Assembly (NCBI GenBank): GCA_047602575.1
Contig: JASGGY010000002.1
Location: 157,600-221,599, forward strand
Source of the DNA: UBA1366 sp047602575
GTDB taxonomy: Bacteria; Bacillota; Clostridia; Oscillospirales; Ruminococcaceae
Direction: 5' to 3'
Length of the DNA: 64,000 nt
This document shows positions 53,110-62,324 of this stretch, in pieces (the first letter of the stretch is position 1; each line of letters opens with the position of its first letter). The position numbers were made by a program, and so were the translations under genes. The notes beneath the pieces were generated by a model. That model was given only the letters and a program-made list of their open reading frames with translations. It searched no databases and was not told the DNA's origin.

Positions 53110-53138
53110 ATTATATCACGCCGTTTACAGAAAGTCAA
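53110..53138 (-). promoter_or_regulatory. sigma-A-type promoter of the MFS gene
   Basis: Minus strand: TTGACT (53138-53133), 17 bases, TATAAT (53115-53110). Confidence 0.65.
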
Positions 53139-53185
53139 ACTTTACAAGAAAAATTCCACCGCTTATGCCCCACTTTGCCCGCAAA

Positions 53186-53216
53186 CAAAAAGCCCGGCGC
53201 AGACGCACCGGGCTTT
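53186..53216 (-). terminator. intrinsic terminator after the LRR protein
   Basis: Minus strand: AGCCCGGTGCG, loop TCTG, CGCCGGGCT, TTTTTG. A nearly identical terminator lies at 60819-60848 after a related gene. Confidence 0.8.
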
Positions 53217-53221
53217 CACAA

Positions 53222-54634
53222 TTATTTTACTATAACGGACTTCACCGGTGAATATGCACTGTAGAATTTCGCGCCGCTCGCCGTCTTGTAGGTTCGGACT
53301 TTGTAATAATAGGTCTTCCCCTTGGTCAGTCCGGTGTTTGTGAAGCTGGTGGAGGTTGTGGTTTTTACCTTGGTGTAAGTACCCGATTTGGATGTTGCGC
53401 GGTAGATTTCATAGCCCGTCGCGCCCGGAACTTTCGTGAACTTCACCGTGGCTTTTTTTGTGCCGGCGGTGAGGGAAACGGTGGCGGGCTTGGGATTGAT
53501 TTTAAAAGTTTTGGTGATTGTGCCGCTGTATCTGCCCTTACCTTTTATGGTGACGGTCGCTTTACCGACGATGGTGTTATTCTTGTATGTAACCGTGTAG
53601 TCGGTGCCGGATTTAAGGGCGGTCGCGCCGTTTTTCAGGGTGACGGAGGGCTTGAATGATGTGCCGGTGTAGGTGTAGCTAGTTGCGGAGAGGGCAGCGT
53701 TCATTTGCGCAATGCTGGTATTATCTATGATGTAATAGGAAAGCGTATAGATCAATGCGAAGTTTTCCGCGACGGTTTGCTGATAACAGTTGAGTGTAAA
53801 ACCATCGACGTAAACGAGTTCCCCCGTGTCATCCATCGTAAAGCCCACCGCACACTCACCCATGCTCGTCACACTCTTGGGGATGGTCAGCGACGTAAGA
53901 TTGTCGCAAAAATAGACCGCGTATTCATCCATCGTCTTGAGCCTGTCGGGGAGTATCAGATTTGTCAGATAGAACGCACAGGTAAACGCGGTCGTTCCGA
54001 TTTTTGTGACCGTGGACGGAACGGTATAGCTTATTTGGTTGCGCATACAGGGGTATGCAATCAGTGTCGTCTGGTTTTTATTGAACAGCACACCGGAAAT
54101 GCTGGAATACGAAGGATTTGTCGGCGCAACCGTGATGCTTTTCAGGTACAAACACAACGTAAACGCCGTGTCACCGATTGATGTAACTTTGCTGGGAATG
54201 GTGATTTTATTCAGCGAGATGCAATACCCGAATGCCGCGTAGCCGATGCTGGTCAGCGATTCCGGCAGCGTGATGCTTTCGAGTGAAGATGACATGAAAA
54301 ACGCATAATCGCCGATGCTGGTCAGCGTTTCCGGCAGGGTGACGGTTTCAAGCACCGACGCGGCAAAAACATATTGGCCGATGCCTGTCACCGTATGTCC
54401 ATCAAGCGTGGATGGAATTGTCAAGTCCGTTGTTTTCGCATTGTCGTAAGCAATGATTACTGCCGTTCCGTTGTCACGCAGGGTATAGGTGAAATCCCCG
54501 CTCGTATAATCGGCATCGTCCGCAGCGGCGGTAATGGGTGTCGAAAAGAGCGTTGATTGTGCGTTGCCGATTGCGCCTGCCGTGCCGGTGAAAATCACCG
54601 CTGCGGCAGAAAGCACAGCCAGTAGTTTCTTCAT
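53222..54634 (-). CDS. Secreted BspA-type LRR protein with Ig-like and Fn3-like modules
   Basis: 470 residues from ATG 54634 (GGAGGAAACAG upstream; the longer frame has no site). Signal peptide (KKLLAVLSAAAVIFTGTAGA), BspA-type leucine-rich repeats (about 60-300, LPETLTSIGDYAFFMSSSLE, IPKSVTSMGECAVGF), one Ig-like module (TYTGTSFKPSVTLKNGATAL, about 310-385) and a C-terminal Fn3-like module (TGYEIYRATSKSGTYTKVKT, about 400-470). No sortase motif, so perhaps retained by its C-terminal module. Probably binds host or plant polymers. Consensus promoter at 54689-54717. Confidence 0.85.
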   Translation of the reverse strand: MKKLLAVLSAAAVIFTGTAGAIGNAQSTLFSTPITAAADDADYTSGDFTYTLRDNGTAVIIAYDNAKTTDLTIPSTLDGHTVTGIGQYVFAASVLETVTLPETLTSIGDYAFFMSSSLESITLPESLTSIGYAAFGYCISLNKITIPSKVTSIGDTAFTLCLYLKSITVAPTNPSYSSISGVLFNKNQTTLIAYPCMRNQISYTVPSTVTKIGTTAFTCAFYLTNLILPDRLKTMDEYAVYFCDNLTSLTIPKSVTSMGECAVGFTMDDTGELVYVDGFTLNCYQQTVAENFALIYTLSYYIIDNTSIAQMNAALSATSYTYTGTSFKPSVTLKNGATALKSGTDYTVTYKNNTIVGKATVTIKGKGRYSGTITKTFKINPKPATVSLTAGTKKATVKFTKVPGATGYEIYRATSKSGTYTKVKTTTSTSFTNTGLTKGKTYYYKVRTYKTASGAKFYSAYSPVKSVIVK

Positions 54635-54688
54635 TCTGTTTCCTCCGTTCTTTCCTCCGGCGAAATGCATACCGGAAGCTACATGAAA

Positions 54689-54717
54689 ATTATACAGCAG
54701 CATGGAACATCTGTCAA
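54689..54717 (-). promoter_or_regulatory. perfect consensus sigma-A promoter of the LRR gene
   Basis: Minus strand: TTGACA (54717-54712), 17 bases, TATAAT (54694-54689). Confidence 0.85.
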
Positions 54718-54785
54718 TCCCTTATGGAATAATTGATCAATCTTTTACAGTTGGCTCCTGTTTTTATGGTGCAGAATATTCCCCC

Positions 54786-54814
54786 TTGCGCCGCGCTTGC
54801 CGCTGTGGTATACT
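54786..54814 (+). promoter_or_regulatory. sigma-A-type promoter of tcdA
   Basis: TTGCGC (54786-54791), 17 bases, TATACT (54809-54814). Confidence 0.5.
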
Positions 54815-54862
54815 GGTGCTATACCATTATAAGCGGCTTGTCCGCTGGAACGGGGTTTTTTC

Positions 54863-55630
54863 ATGCTCAACCAGTTCTCCCGCACGGAGCTTCTGCTCGG
54901 CGCGGACGCAATCAAAAAGCTTTCGGAAGCACGCGTGGCGATATTCGGCATCGGCGGTGTGGGCGGGTATGCCGGGGAAGCCCTCGCCCGCGCGGGGGTC
55001 GGCGCGTTTGACCTCATCGACGACGATAAAATCTGCCTGACCAATTTAAACCGCCAGATCATCGCCCTGCGTTCCACCATCGGCAAGAACAAAACCGACG
55101 TCATGCGCGACCGCATTCTCGACATCAACCCCGCCGCAAAGGTCGCCGTTCATAACTGCTTCTACCTCCCCGAAAACGCCGATGACTTTGATTTTTCGCA
55201 GTACGATTTCATCATCGATGCGGTGGACACCGTGACCGCGAAGCTTGAATTAATCACCCGTGCGGAAGCGGCAGGCGTGCCAATCATCAGCTGTATGGGC
55301 ATGGGCAACAAGCTCGACCCGACGCAGATCAAAGCGGCGGATATTTATGAAACCGCGGTCTGCCCGCTTGCACGCGTGATGCGGCATGAGCTGAAAAAGC
55401 GCGGCGTCAAAAAACTGCGCGTGGTTTATTCCACCGAGCAGGCGATGAAGCCGCTCGCCGATCCCGCCGCCGGCTGCCGCGCGAACTGCGTCTGCCCGCC
55501 CGGCACGGCGCGCAAATGCACCGCGCGGCGCGACATCCCCGGAAGCGTGTCCTTTGTGCCGTCGGCGGCGGGGCTTGTCATGGCGGGCGAAGTCGTGCGC
55601 GCGCTGGCGGGGATTGCCGGAAAGCGATGA
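54863..55630 (+). CDS. tcdA: tRNA threonylcarbamoyladenosine dehydratase
   Basis: 255 residues of the ThiF/MoeB/E1 superfamily. Nucleotide motif GIGGVGGYAGEALARAGVG (about 29-47), FDLIDDDKICLTNLNRQI, IDAVDTVTAKLELI and RVVYSTEQAMKP near residue 185, typical of TcdA (CsdL). The enzyme cyclises t6A at position 37 of ANN-decoding tRNAs to ct6A with ATP. Cys residues in CRANCVCPPGTARKC (about 205-220) are a clostridial variant of the zinc-like region. Monocistronic, convergent with none. Confidence 0.9.
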   Translation: MLNQFSRTELLLGADAIKKLSEARVAIFGIGGVGGYAGEALARAGVGAFDLIDDDKICLTNLNRQIIALRSTIGKNKTDVMRDRILDINPAAKVAVHNCFYLPENADDFDFSQYDFIIDAVDTVTAKLELITRAEAAGVPIISCMGMGNKLDPTQIKAADIYETAVCPLARVMRHELKKRGVKKLRVVYSTEQAMKPLADPAAGCRANCVCPPGTARKCTARRDIPGSVSFVPSAAGLVMAGEVVRALAGIAGKR

Positions 55631-55695
55631 GGTTGTGTAAAAGGCGGGATTTCTTCCGCTTGATTTGGCGTTTTTGCTGAAAATCCCGCCCGTGC

Positions 55696-55724
55696 TTGCG
55701 CCGCCGCGTCGGATGTGTTATGCT
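55696..55724 (+). promoter_or_regulatory. sigma-A-type promoter of the GH5 gene
   Basis: TTGCGC (55696-55701), 17 bases, TATGCT (55719-55724). Confidence 0.5.
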
Positions 55725-55768
55725 TAGATCAGAAGCTGTTACGATACGGATCGACAAAGGAGAACACC

Positions 55769-58285
55769 ATGAAACTCAAACAAATTCTCGGCAAACTGAC
55801 GGCTGCGTTTTCCGCCGCGGCAATCGCAATGACCGCACTTGCTTACGCGCCCGCCGCTTCATCCGATACTGCTTTCATCACCGCGTCCGCCGGGTCGGCT
55901 GCGCTGACGGGGCTTACCGGAAAGCAGCTTGTTTCACGGCTGAGCGTGGGCTGGAATCTGGGCAACACGCTGGAATGCTACGGCGATTGGCTGAGCGGAA
56001 AAAGCGCTTCGGAATTCGAAACTGCCTGGGGCAACCCCATCACCACCAAAGCCATGATCGACGCGGTCAAAGCGGAGGGCTTCACCGCTGTCCGCCTGCC
56101 GGTGACGTGGTATCAGCACATCAACGCCGTCGGTAAAATCGATGCGGCGTGGCTTGCGCGGGTCAAGGCAGTTGTGGATTACGGCATTGACAACGGGATG
56201 TATGTCATCCTCAACACCCACCACGAGGACTGGATCAGCCTGACCGACGCGGATTATTCTGCGACGCTTGCCTCCATGACAACGGTCTGGACGGGCGTTG
56301 CCGCTGCATTCAAGGACTATGACCAGCACTTGATTTTCGAGGATCTCAACGAGCCGCGTCAGGGCGAGGACTGGACGGGGAACGCCACCTATTACAAAAA
56401 TCTCAACAAGCTCAACGCCGCGTTTGTCACCCTCATCCGCGCAAGCGGCGGAAACAACGACGAGCGATGCCTGATGATTCCTGGCTATGCCGCGTCGTCT
56501 AACGCGGGCAGTCTTGCCGCAGTCGCCGTGCCGGACGACGCCAACGTGATCGTATCCGTCCACGCGTACACCCCCAACAACTTCGCCCTTGCCAAGGACG
56601 GAACGGCGGACTTTAACGCGTCGGGCAGAAGCGATCTTGATACGCTCTTTTCCAACCTCAATACGTATTTTCTGTCTAAAGATATCCCCGTCATTCTGGG
56701 CGAATTCGGCGCGCAGAACCGCAACAATCCCGCCGAACGCGTGGAGTGGGCGGATTATTATCTCACCAAAGCCAAAGCCTACGGCGTGCCTTGCTTTGTC
56801 TGGGACAACAATCTGTATGCCGGAGCGGGCGAGCTGTTTGGCTATCTTGACCGCGCCGCGCTGACTTGGTTTGACAAAAACGTCACCGACGCGATGATCA
56901 GCGCATGGGCAAACGGCACGGCGGGTATTCCAGCCCCGCCCGCACAGATGACGCTGTTCAGCGGCACGGGAACAAGCAACGACTGGGGACAAGCGGTTTC
57001 GCTCAACAATTTTAATTTTTCAAACCTGACCGCCGGAAAAACCATCGCGGTGACTTATTCCGGAACAAAAGCACCCGAACTAATTGTGCAGGGCGGCACG
57101 GCTGCCAAGCCCTATGACATCTGGGCGAAGGTTTCCCCGAAATCGAAAACCGCAACAACAGCGGTGTTTGACTGCGCGGACATCATCGCGGCATACCGCA
57201 GCGACTATCGAACGCTCAGCGGCAGTTACCCCGCCGCTGATTTCACCGGCGCGACGGCGCTTTATATCGGCGACACGGGTGCTGCGCTGACGGTGACAAG
57301 TGTTCTGCTGAACGCTGCGGGCAGCCAGAATTTGATTGACATTTCCGCCTGTATCACCGGTATCTCGCCTTCCGTGGCATACAACGGCACGGCACAGCGC
57401 CCGGGTGTCAGCCTCATTTACGGAACCAGCTTTCTCGTCGCTGGAACAGATTACACCGTGACGTATTCCGACAATGTGGCGGCGGGAACGGCGACCGCGA
57501 CGGTCACGGGCATTGGCAATTATAAAGGAACCATTACCCTGCACTTTTCCATCACCGGTACGGCGATTTCCGCCTGCACCGCTACCCTCTCCGCGACCAG
57601 CTACACCTATGACGGCACCCCGAAAAAGCCAGCCGTCACTGTCAAAAACGGTGCGCTGACGCTCACTGCGGGAACGGATTACACCGTCGCATATTCTGCC
57701 AACACCGCCGCAGGCACAGCCAAGGTCACCGTCACGGGCAGGAACGGCTATTCCGGAACGCTCACAAAGACATTCAAAATCACCGCGAAGTCCATCACCG
57801 GTATGACCGCAACGCTTTCTGCGACCAACTACACCGATTCCGGCGCGGCGAAAAAGCCCGCCGTCACCGTGAAAAACGGTGCGACCGCCCTCAAGTCCGG
57901 CACGGACTACACGGTTACATACAAAAACAACACGGCAGTCGGCAAGGCGACCGTCACGATCACGGGTAAGGGCAACTACGCCGGAACAATCACCAAGACC
58001 TTTAAAATCAACCCCAAGTCCACTGCGGTAACCCTCACCGCCGGCACGAAAAAAGCCACGGTAAAATACACGAAAGTTGCGGGCGTGACGGGCTATGAAA
58101 TCTACCGCGCGACTTCCAAAACCGGTACATACACCCGAGTCAAAACCACAACGGCAACCAGCTTCACAAACACCGGACTGACAAAGGGCAAGACCTATTA
58201 TTACAAAGTCCGAACCTACAAGACGGCGAGCGGTGCGAAATTCTACAGTGCATATTCGGCGGTGAAGTCAGTGAAAGTCAAATAG
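55769..58285 (+). CDS. Secreted GH5 (subfamily 4-like) endoglucanase with CBM-like, Ig-like and Fn3-like modules
   Basis: 838 residues from ATG 55769 (AAAGGAG upstream). Signal peptide (KLKQILGKLTAAFSAAAIAM), GH5 catalytic domain (about 50-385) with the GH5_4-type entry SVGWNLGNTLECYGDW, TAVRLPVTWYQH, acid/base Glu195 (FEDLNEPRQGE) and nucleophile Glu312 (PVILGEFGAQNR). A beta-sandwich module (about 395-515, FSGTGTSNDWGQAVSLNNFN) resembles a cellulose-binding module. Three Ig-like repeats (about 530-755, PKKPAVTVKNGA) and an Fn3-like end (about 760-838). Hydrolyses beta-1,4-glucans outside the cell. No dockerin, so not cellulosomal. Confidence 0.92.
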   Translation: MKLKQILGKLTAAFSAAAIAMTALAYAPAASSDTAFITASAGSAALTGLTGKQLVSRLSVGWNLGNTLECYGDWLSGKSASEFETAWGNPITTKAMIDAVKAEGFTAVRLPVTWYQHINAVGKIDAAWLARVKAVVDYGIDNGMYVILNTHHEDWISLTDADYSATLASMTTVWTGVAAAFKDYDQHLIFEDLNEPRQGEDWTGNATYYKNLNKLNAAFVTLIRASGGNNDERCLMIPGYAASSNAGSLAAVAVPDDANVIVSVHAYTPNNFALAKDGTADFNASGRSDLDTLFSNLNTYFLSKDIPVILGEFGAQNRNNPAERVEWADYYLTKAKAYGVPCFVWDNNLYAGAGELFGYLDRAALTWFDKNVTDAMISAWANGTAGIPAPPAQMTLFSGTGTSNDWGQAVSLNNFNFSNLTAGKTIAVTYSGTKAPELIVQGGTAAKPYDIWAKVSPKSKTATTAVFDCADIIAAYRSDYRTLSGSYPAADFTGATALYIGDTGAALTVTSVLLNAAGSQNLIDISACITGISPSVAYNGTAQRPGVSLIYGTSFLVAGTDYTVTYSDNVAAGTATATVTGIGNYKGTITLHFSITGTAISACTATLSATSYTYDGTPKKPAVTVKNGALTLTAGTDYTVAYSANTAAGTAKVTVTGRNGYSGTLTKTFKITAKSITGMTATLSATNYTDSGAAKKPAVTVKNGATALKSGTDYTVTYKNNTAVGKATVTITGKGNYAGTITKTFKINPKSTAVTLTAGTKKATVKYTKVAGVTGYEIYRATSKTGTYTRVKTTTATSFTNTGLTKGKTYYYKVRTYKTASGAKFYSAYSAVKSVKVK

Positions 58286-58289
58286 CATA

Positions 58290-58321
58290 AAAATCCCGGC
58301 TTAAAACAAGCTGGGATTTTT
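58290..58321 (+). terminator. intrinsic terminator after the GH5 gene
   Basis: AAATCCCGGCTT, loop AAAAC, AAGCTGGGATTT, TT. Confidence 0.8.
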
Positions 58322-58410
58322 CATTTGTCGAAGATGAGGGCATGTGGGTTGACTTTATATGGTAATACGATGCGTTTCATCATCATAAAATGACGTCTTG
58401 TCAGGAATGC

Positions 58411-58439
58411 TTGTTTTCCATAAAAAATTGTTATATAAT
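58411..58439 (+). promoter_or_regulatory. sigma-A-type promoter of the large LRR gene
   Basis: TTGTTT (58411-58416), 17 bases, TATAAT (58434-58439). Confidence 0.6.
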
Positions 58440-58478
58440 CATGGTATAAATTTTTGACAGATGAAAGAAGGTTTTGGT

Positions 58479-60812
58479 ATGAAAAAGAAGGTTTTCTCAA
58501 CACTTGCGGCGGCGGTTATGCTTTTCAGTGCGGCAGTGAGTGCCATGCCGGAGGGCGTGGGAGGGATTTTTGACGGCGGTCTTATTAAGGCGAGCGCGGC
58601 GACGGAGTATACCTCCGGGTTGTGGAAGTATGTGGAGTACGATGACGGAACAGCGGGTATTACTGCATATTCGGGGTTCGATGAAGATTTGACAATACCA
58701 TCGACGTTGGATGGACTTACAGTTACGGGGATAGAAGATGAGGCATTCAAGAATAATCAAAATATCAGCACGGTGACAATCCCTGATACTGTGACATATC
58801 TTGGTTATCAAGCATTCCGGAATTCATCGCTGACTAGCATCTTGATCCCAAGTTCAGTTGCAAATTGGGGAGGCTGGAATGATGAATATTATACGTTTGC
58901 TGATTGTGAAAATCTAATATATGTTACCGTAAACGGATGGTATGGAAGTTTTTTGTTCGGCAATGGGAATGTACCCAACACCGCTTTTCAAAGCTGTGAC
59001 TCGCTGACAACTGTGACGCTTGGTAGCAATGTGACGCAAATAGGCTCGAATGCGTTTAAGGACTGCAAAAAACTATCCAGTGTAACAATGTCAAATAATG
59101 TTACAGAGATAGGGGATGAAGCATTTTTGAACTGCACAAGTTTAAAATCAATCAATTTAAGTAATAGTTTATTCGCCCTTGGTTATTCTGCATTCCGGAA
59201 TTCTGGGTTAACAAGTGTTGTCATACCGAATTCTGTTGTAAGTTGGGAAAGAACCGCTGGCTTTGGTTATAACTATTATACGTTTGCAGATTGCGAGAAT
59301 CTAAAAAGTGTGACTGTAAATGGTTGGGGTGTACCTGATACAGCTTTTAAAAGCTGTGACACGCTGACAACTGTGACGCTTGGCAGCAATGTGACGCAGA
59401 TAGGGTCAGCTGCGTTTATGGACTGCAAAAAACTATCCAGTGTAACAATGACAAATAACGTCAAAAGTATAGGTGAAGAGGCTTTTATCAACTGCACTAG
59501 TCTGAAATCAATCAATTTAAGTAATAATTTATCCTCCCTTGGTTATCAAGCATTCCGGAATTCAGGGTTAACAAGCATTGTGATTCCAAATTCTGTAACG
59601 ACTTGGGATCGTGATTGGATGGGTCGTGCATCATGTGCTTTTGAAGATTGTCAGAATTTATCCATTGTCACAATTGGTAACGCAATCGGGATGTCAAACG
59701 CAACTGCTATTTTTTATAACAGTCCAAATGTGAAAATCAAGTGTATCTCGGGCTCTGAAGCAGAAACATACGCAAAAAACAACAGCATTCAATACTCCTA
59801 TATCACCGCGATTCCTGCAACTTCAATCAAGCTGAATGCATCGACTTATACTGTAGCGCGAGGAGTCTTAGCATTGCACCCCATTGCGGTTCCCGCAAAC
59901 ACAACTGATGTTATCAGATGGATTTCCGGCAATACTGACATAGCAACCATCGACAGCACAGGGCTTGTATCCACGCACTCAACAGGAACTGTTCAGATCA
60001 AAGCGACAACAACCAGCGGTAAAACAGCAATCTGCACAATTGAGGTTGTTTCCAGCGGAACAACAAGTGTTGATAAAGAAAATGTCAAGAATATCACGCT
60101 CGGCTACATTGAATCCATTTCGGATCAGACCGTGACAGGTTTGGCAATCAAGCCTACTGTCAATGTGATGTTCAACTCCTGCACCAAGCTGATTCCTGAT
60201 GTGGACTACACTGTTGCGTATACCAATAACACTGGCATCGGCACAGCCACTGTAACCATCACCGGAAAGGGCAACTACACCGGAACGCTCACAAAGACAT
60301 TCAAAATCGCCGCGAAGTCCATCACCGGCATGACTGCAACGCTTTCCGCAACAAGCTACACCTACACCGGCACTGCCAGAAAGCCCGCAGTGACCGTCAA
60401 ATCCGGCTCAACAACGTTGAAAAACGGCACAGACTACACGGTTACATACAAATCCAATACCGCCGTCGGCAAAGCCACCGTGACCATCAAAGGCATAGGC
60501 AAATACACCGACACAATCACCAAGACCTTTAAAATCAACCCCAAGTCCACTGCGGTAACTCTCACCGCCGGCACGAAAAAAGCCACGGTGAAGTTCACGA
60601 AAGTTCCGGGCGCGACGGGCTATGAAATCTACCGCGCAACATCCAAATCGGGTACTTACACCAAGGTAAAAACCACAACGGCAACCAGCTTCACAAACAC
60701 CGGACTGACAAAGGGCAAGACCTATTATTACAAAGTCCGAACCTACAAGACGGCGAACGGTGCGAAATTCTACAGTGCATATTCACCGGTGAAGTCCGTT
60801 AAAGTCAAATAA
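58479..60812 (+). CDS. Large secreted BspA-type LRR protein with Big_2, Ig-like and Fn3-like modules
   Basis: 777 residues from ATG 58479 (GAAGG at 58467-58471; the upstream ATG has none). Signal peptide (KKKVFSTLAAAVMLFSAAVS), LRR region (about 50-430) with three near-identical long repeats at the DNA level (see findings), a Big_2-like domain (about 445-545, ATSIKLNASTYTVARGVLAL), two Ig-like repeats (about 550-690) and a terminal Fn3-like module. The LRR half is clearly AT-richer than the C-terminal half, showing that the gene is a fusion of modules with different histories. Confidence 0.85.
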   Translation: MKKKVFSTLAAAVMLFSAAVSAMPEGVGGIFDGGLIKASAATEYTSGLWKYVEYDDGTAGITAYSGFDEDLTIPSTLDGLTVTGIEDEAFKNNQNISTVTIPDTVTYLGYQAFRNSSLTSILIPSSVANWGGWNDEYYTFADCENLIYVTVNGWYGSFLFGNGNVPNTAFQSCDSLTTVTLGSNVTQIGSNAFKDCKKLSSVTMSNNVTEIGDEAFLNCTSLKSINLSNSLFALGYSAFRNSGLTSVVIPNSVVSWERTAGFGYNYYTFADCENLKSVTVNGWGVPDTAFKSCDTLTTVTLGSNVTQIGSAAFMDCKKLSSVTMTNNVKSIGEEAFINCTSLKSINLSNNLSSLGYQAFRNSGLTSIVIPNSVTTWDRDWMGRASCAFEDCQNLSIVTIGNAIGMSNATAIFYNSPNVKIKCISGSEAETYAKNNSIQYSYITAIPATSIKLNASTYTVARGVLALHPIAVPANTTDVIRWISGNTDIATIDSTGLVSTHSTGTVQIKATTTSGKTAICTIEVVSSGTTSVDKENVKNITLGYIESISDQTVTGLAIKPTVNVMFNSCTKLIPDVDYTVAYTNNTGIGTATVTITGKGNYTGTLTKTFKIAAKSITGMTATLSATSYTYTGTARKPAVTVKSGSTTLKNGTDYTVTYKSNTAVGKATVTIKGIGKYTDTITKTFKINPKSTAVTLTAGTKKATVKFTKVPGATGYEIYRATSKSGTYTKVKTTTATSFTNTGLTKGKTYYYKVRTYKTANGAKFYSAYSPVKSVKVK

Positions 60813-60818
60813 TTGTGA

Positions 60819-60848
60819 AAGTCCGGTGCGTCTGCGCCGGGCTTTTCG
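60819..60848 (+). terminator. intrinsic terminator after the large LRR gene
   Basis: AGTCCGGTGCG, loop TCTG, CGCCGGGCT, TTTC. Matches the terminator at 53186-53216. Confidence 0.8.
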
Positions 60849-60878
60849 TTTATGAACAAAGTTTTTTGGCAAAACTTC

Positions 60879-60907
60879 TTTACAAGACGCAAGTTTTATA
60901 GTAAAAT
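60879..60907 (+). promoter_or_regulatory. sigma-A-type promoter of pyrH
   Basis: TTTACA (60879-60884), 17 bases, TAAAAT (60902-60907). Confidence 0.6.
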
Positions 60908-60996
60908 ATAAGTTGTGAATATCCGCGGACAAAGTCGGTGCGCCGCGCGTTGTCCTGCGGGAAACCATGAGCCTGAACGGCGGAACGGAGCGATAC

Positions 60997-61707
60997 ATGA
61001 AACCAGTCTATAAACGTGTGATGTTAAAACTCAGCGGCGAGGCGCTTGCGGGGGATAAAAAAACCGGACTTGACTATGACGTAATCAGAACCTATGCCGA
61101 GAGCATCAAAAAATGCGCCGATGCGGGCGTCGAAATCGGCATCGTCGTCGGCGGCGGAAACTTCTGGCGCGGACGCTCGTCGGGCGCAATGGACCGTACC
61201 CGCGCCGACCACATCGGGATGCTCGCCACGGCGATGAATGCACTTGCCGTCGCCGATGTGCTCGAAAGCGTCGGGCTTCAGGTGCGCGTGCAGACCGCCA
61301 TCACGATGAGCCAGGTCGCCGAGCCTTATATCCGCAACAAAGCTATGCGGCATTTTGAAAAAGGGCGCGTCGTTATTTTCGGCTGCGGAACGGGCAATCC
61401 GTTCTTTTCCACCGACACCGCCGCCGCCCTGCGCGCCGCGGAAATCGAAGCCGATATTTTCCTCAAAGCCACGATGGTGGACGGCGTGTATGACAAGGAT
61501 CCCCATAAATATCCGGATGCGGTGAAATACGACACCCTGACCTTCGGTGAGGTGCTTTCCAAGAGCCTTGCCGTGATGGATTCCACCGCCGCGGCTATGT
61601 GCAAAGACAACAGCATTCCCATCCTCGTGTTCGATCTGGCGCGGCCGGACAACATCTACGACGCCTGCATGGGAAAGACTGTCGGAACAATCGTCAGCGG
61701 AAGCTGA
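60997..61707 (+). CDS. pyrH: UMP kinase
   Basis: 236 residues from ATG 60997 with CGGAG upstream. Amino-acid-kinase fold: KRVMLKLSGEALAGDKKTGL, IGIVVGGGNFWRGRSSGAMD, RADHIGMLATAMNALAVADV, GTGNPFFSTDTAAALRAAEI and DGVYDKDPHKYPDAVKYDTL. Hexameric enzyme making UDP from UMP and ATP. It heads the conserved cluster pyrH-frr-uppS-cdsA-dxr. Confidence 0.96.
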   Translation: MKPVYKRVMLKLSGEALAGDKKTGLDYDVIRTYAESIKKCADAGVEIGIVVGGGNFWRGRSSGAMDRTRADHIGMLATAMNALAVADVLESVGLQVRVQTAITMSQVAEPYIRNKAMRHFEKGRVVIFGCGTGNPFFSTDTAAALRAAEIEADIFLKATMVDGVYDKDPHKYPDAVKYDTLTFGEVLSKSLAVMDSTAAAMCKDNSIPILVFDLARPDNIYDACMGKTVGTIVSGS

Positions 61708-61755
61708 TTTTAAACAATGATAAGCGACACGGAAACGGAAGGGATGGATTTTTTT

Positions 61756-62310
61756 ATGAAAGAACAGATGAAACTCGCAACCGAAAAAATGCAGAAAACA
61801 ATTAAGGTGCTCGAGAGCGATTTTGCGGCAATCCGCGCGGGCAGAGCAAATCCGGCGATTCTTGACAAGGTGACGGTCGATTATTACGGCTCGCCGACGC
61901 CGATCAACCAGACCGCCGCGATTTCCGTGTCGGAAGCGCGTGTGCTGGTCATCCAGCCGTGGGACAGGACGCTTTTAAAGGCGATTGAAAAGGCGATTCA
62001 GGCATCCGACATCGGGATCAATCCCAACAACGACGGTCAGGTCATCCGCCTGATGTTCCCGCCGCTGACTGAGGAGCGCCGCAAGGATCTGGTAAAAGAC
62101 ATCCACAAGCTCGGCGAGGAGTCAAAGGTCGCCGTGCGCTCCATCCGCCGCGACGCGATGGAAAAGTACAAGGCGATGAAAAAGAACGCCGAGATCACCG
62201 AGGACGACCTCAAGACCTGTGAGAAGGACATCCAGACGCTGACGGACAAGAACACGAAGCTCATCGACGAACTGGTTTCGGCAAAACAGACCGAAATCAT
62301 GTCACTGTAA
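61756..62310 (+). CDS. frr: Ribosome recycling factor
   Basis: 184 residues if started at ATG 61756, matching the family's length; ATG 61744 (four residues longer, GGAAAC nine bases upstream) is also possible. Signature: AAIRAGRANPAILDKVTVDY, YGSPTPINQTAAISVSEARV, ASDIGINPNNDGQVIRLMFP, PLTEERRKDLVKDIHKLGEE and VRSIRRDAMEKYKAMKKNAE. With EF-G it splits post-termination ribosomes. Same cluster as pyrH. Confidence 0.95.
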   Translation: MKEQMKLATEKMQKTIKVLESDFAAIRAGRANPAILDKVTVDYYGSPTPINQTAAISVSEARVLVIQPWDRTLLKAIEKAIQASDIGINPNNDGQVIRLMFPPLTEERRKDLVKDIHKLGEESKVAVRSIRRDAMEKYKAMKKNAEITEDDLKTCEKDIQTLTDKNTKLIDELVSAKQTEIMSL

Positions 62311-62324
62311 GCGAGGCTGTTGCA

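Noticed and set aside
58590..60500. CRISPR-like regular repeats
   Set aside because: The repeats are long, in frame and encode LRR and Ig modules; there are no unique spacers or cas genes.
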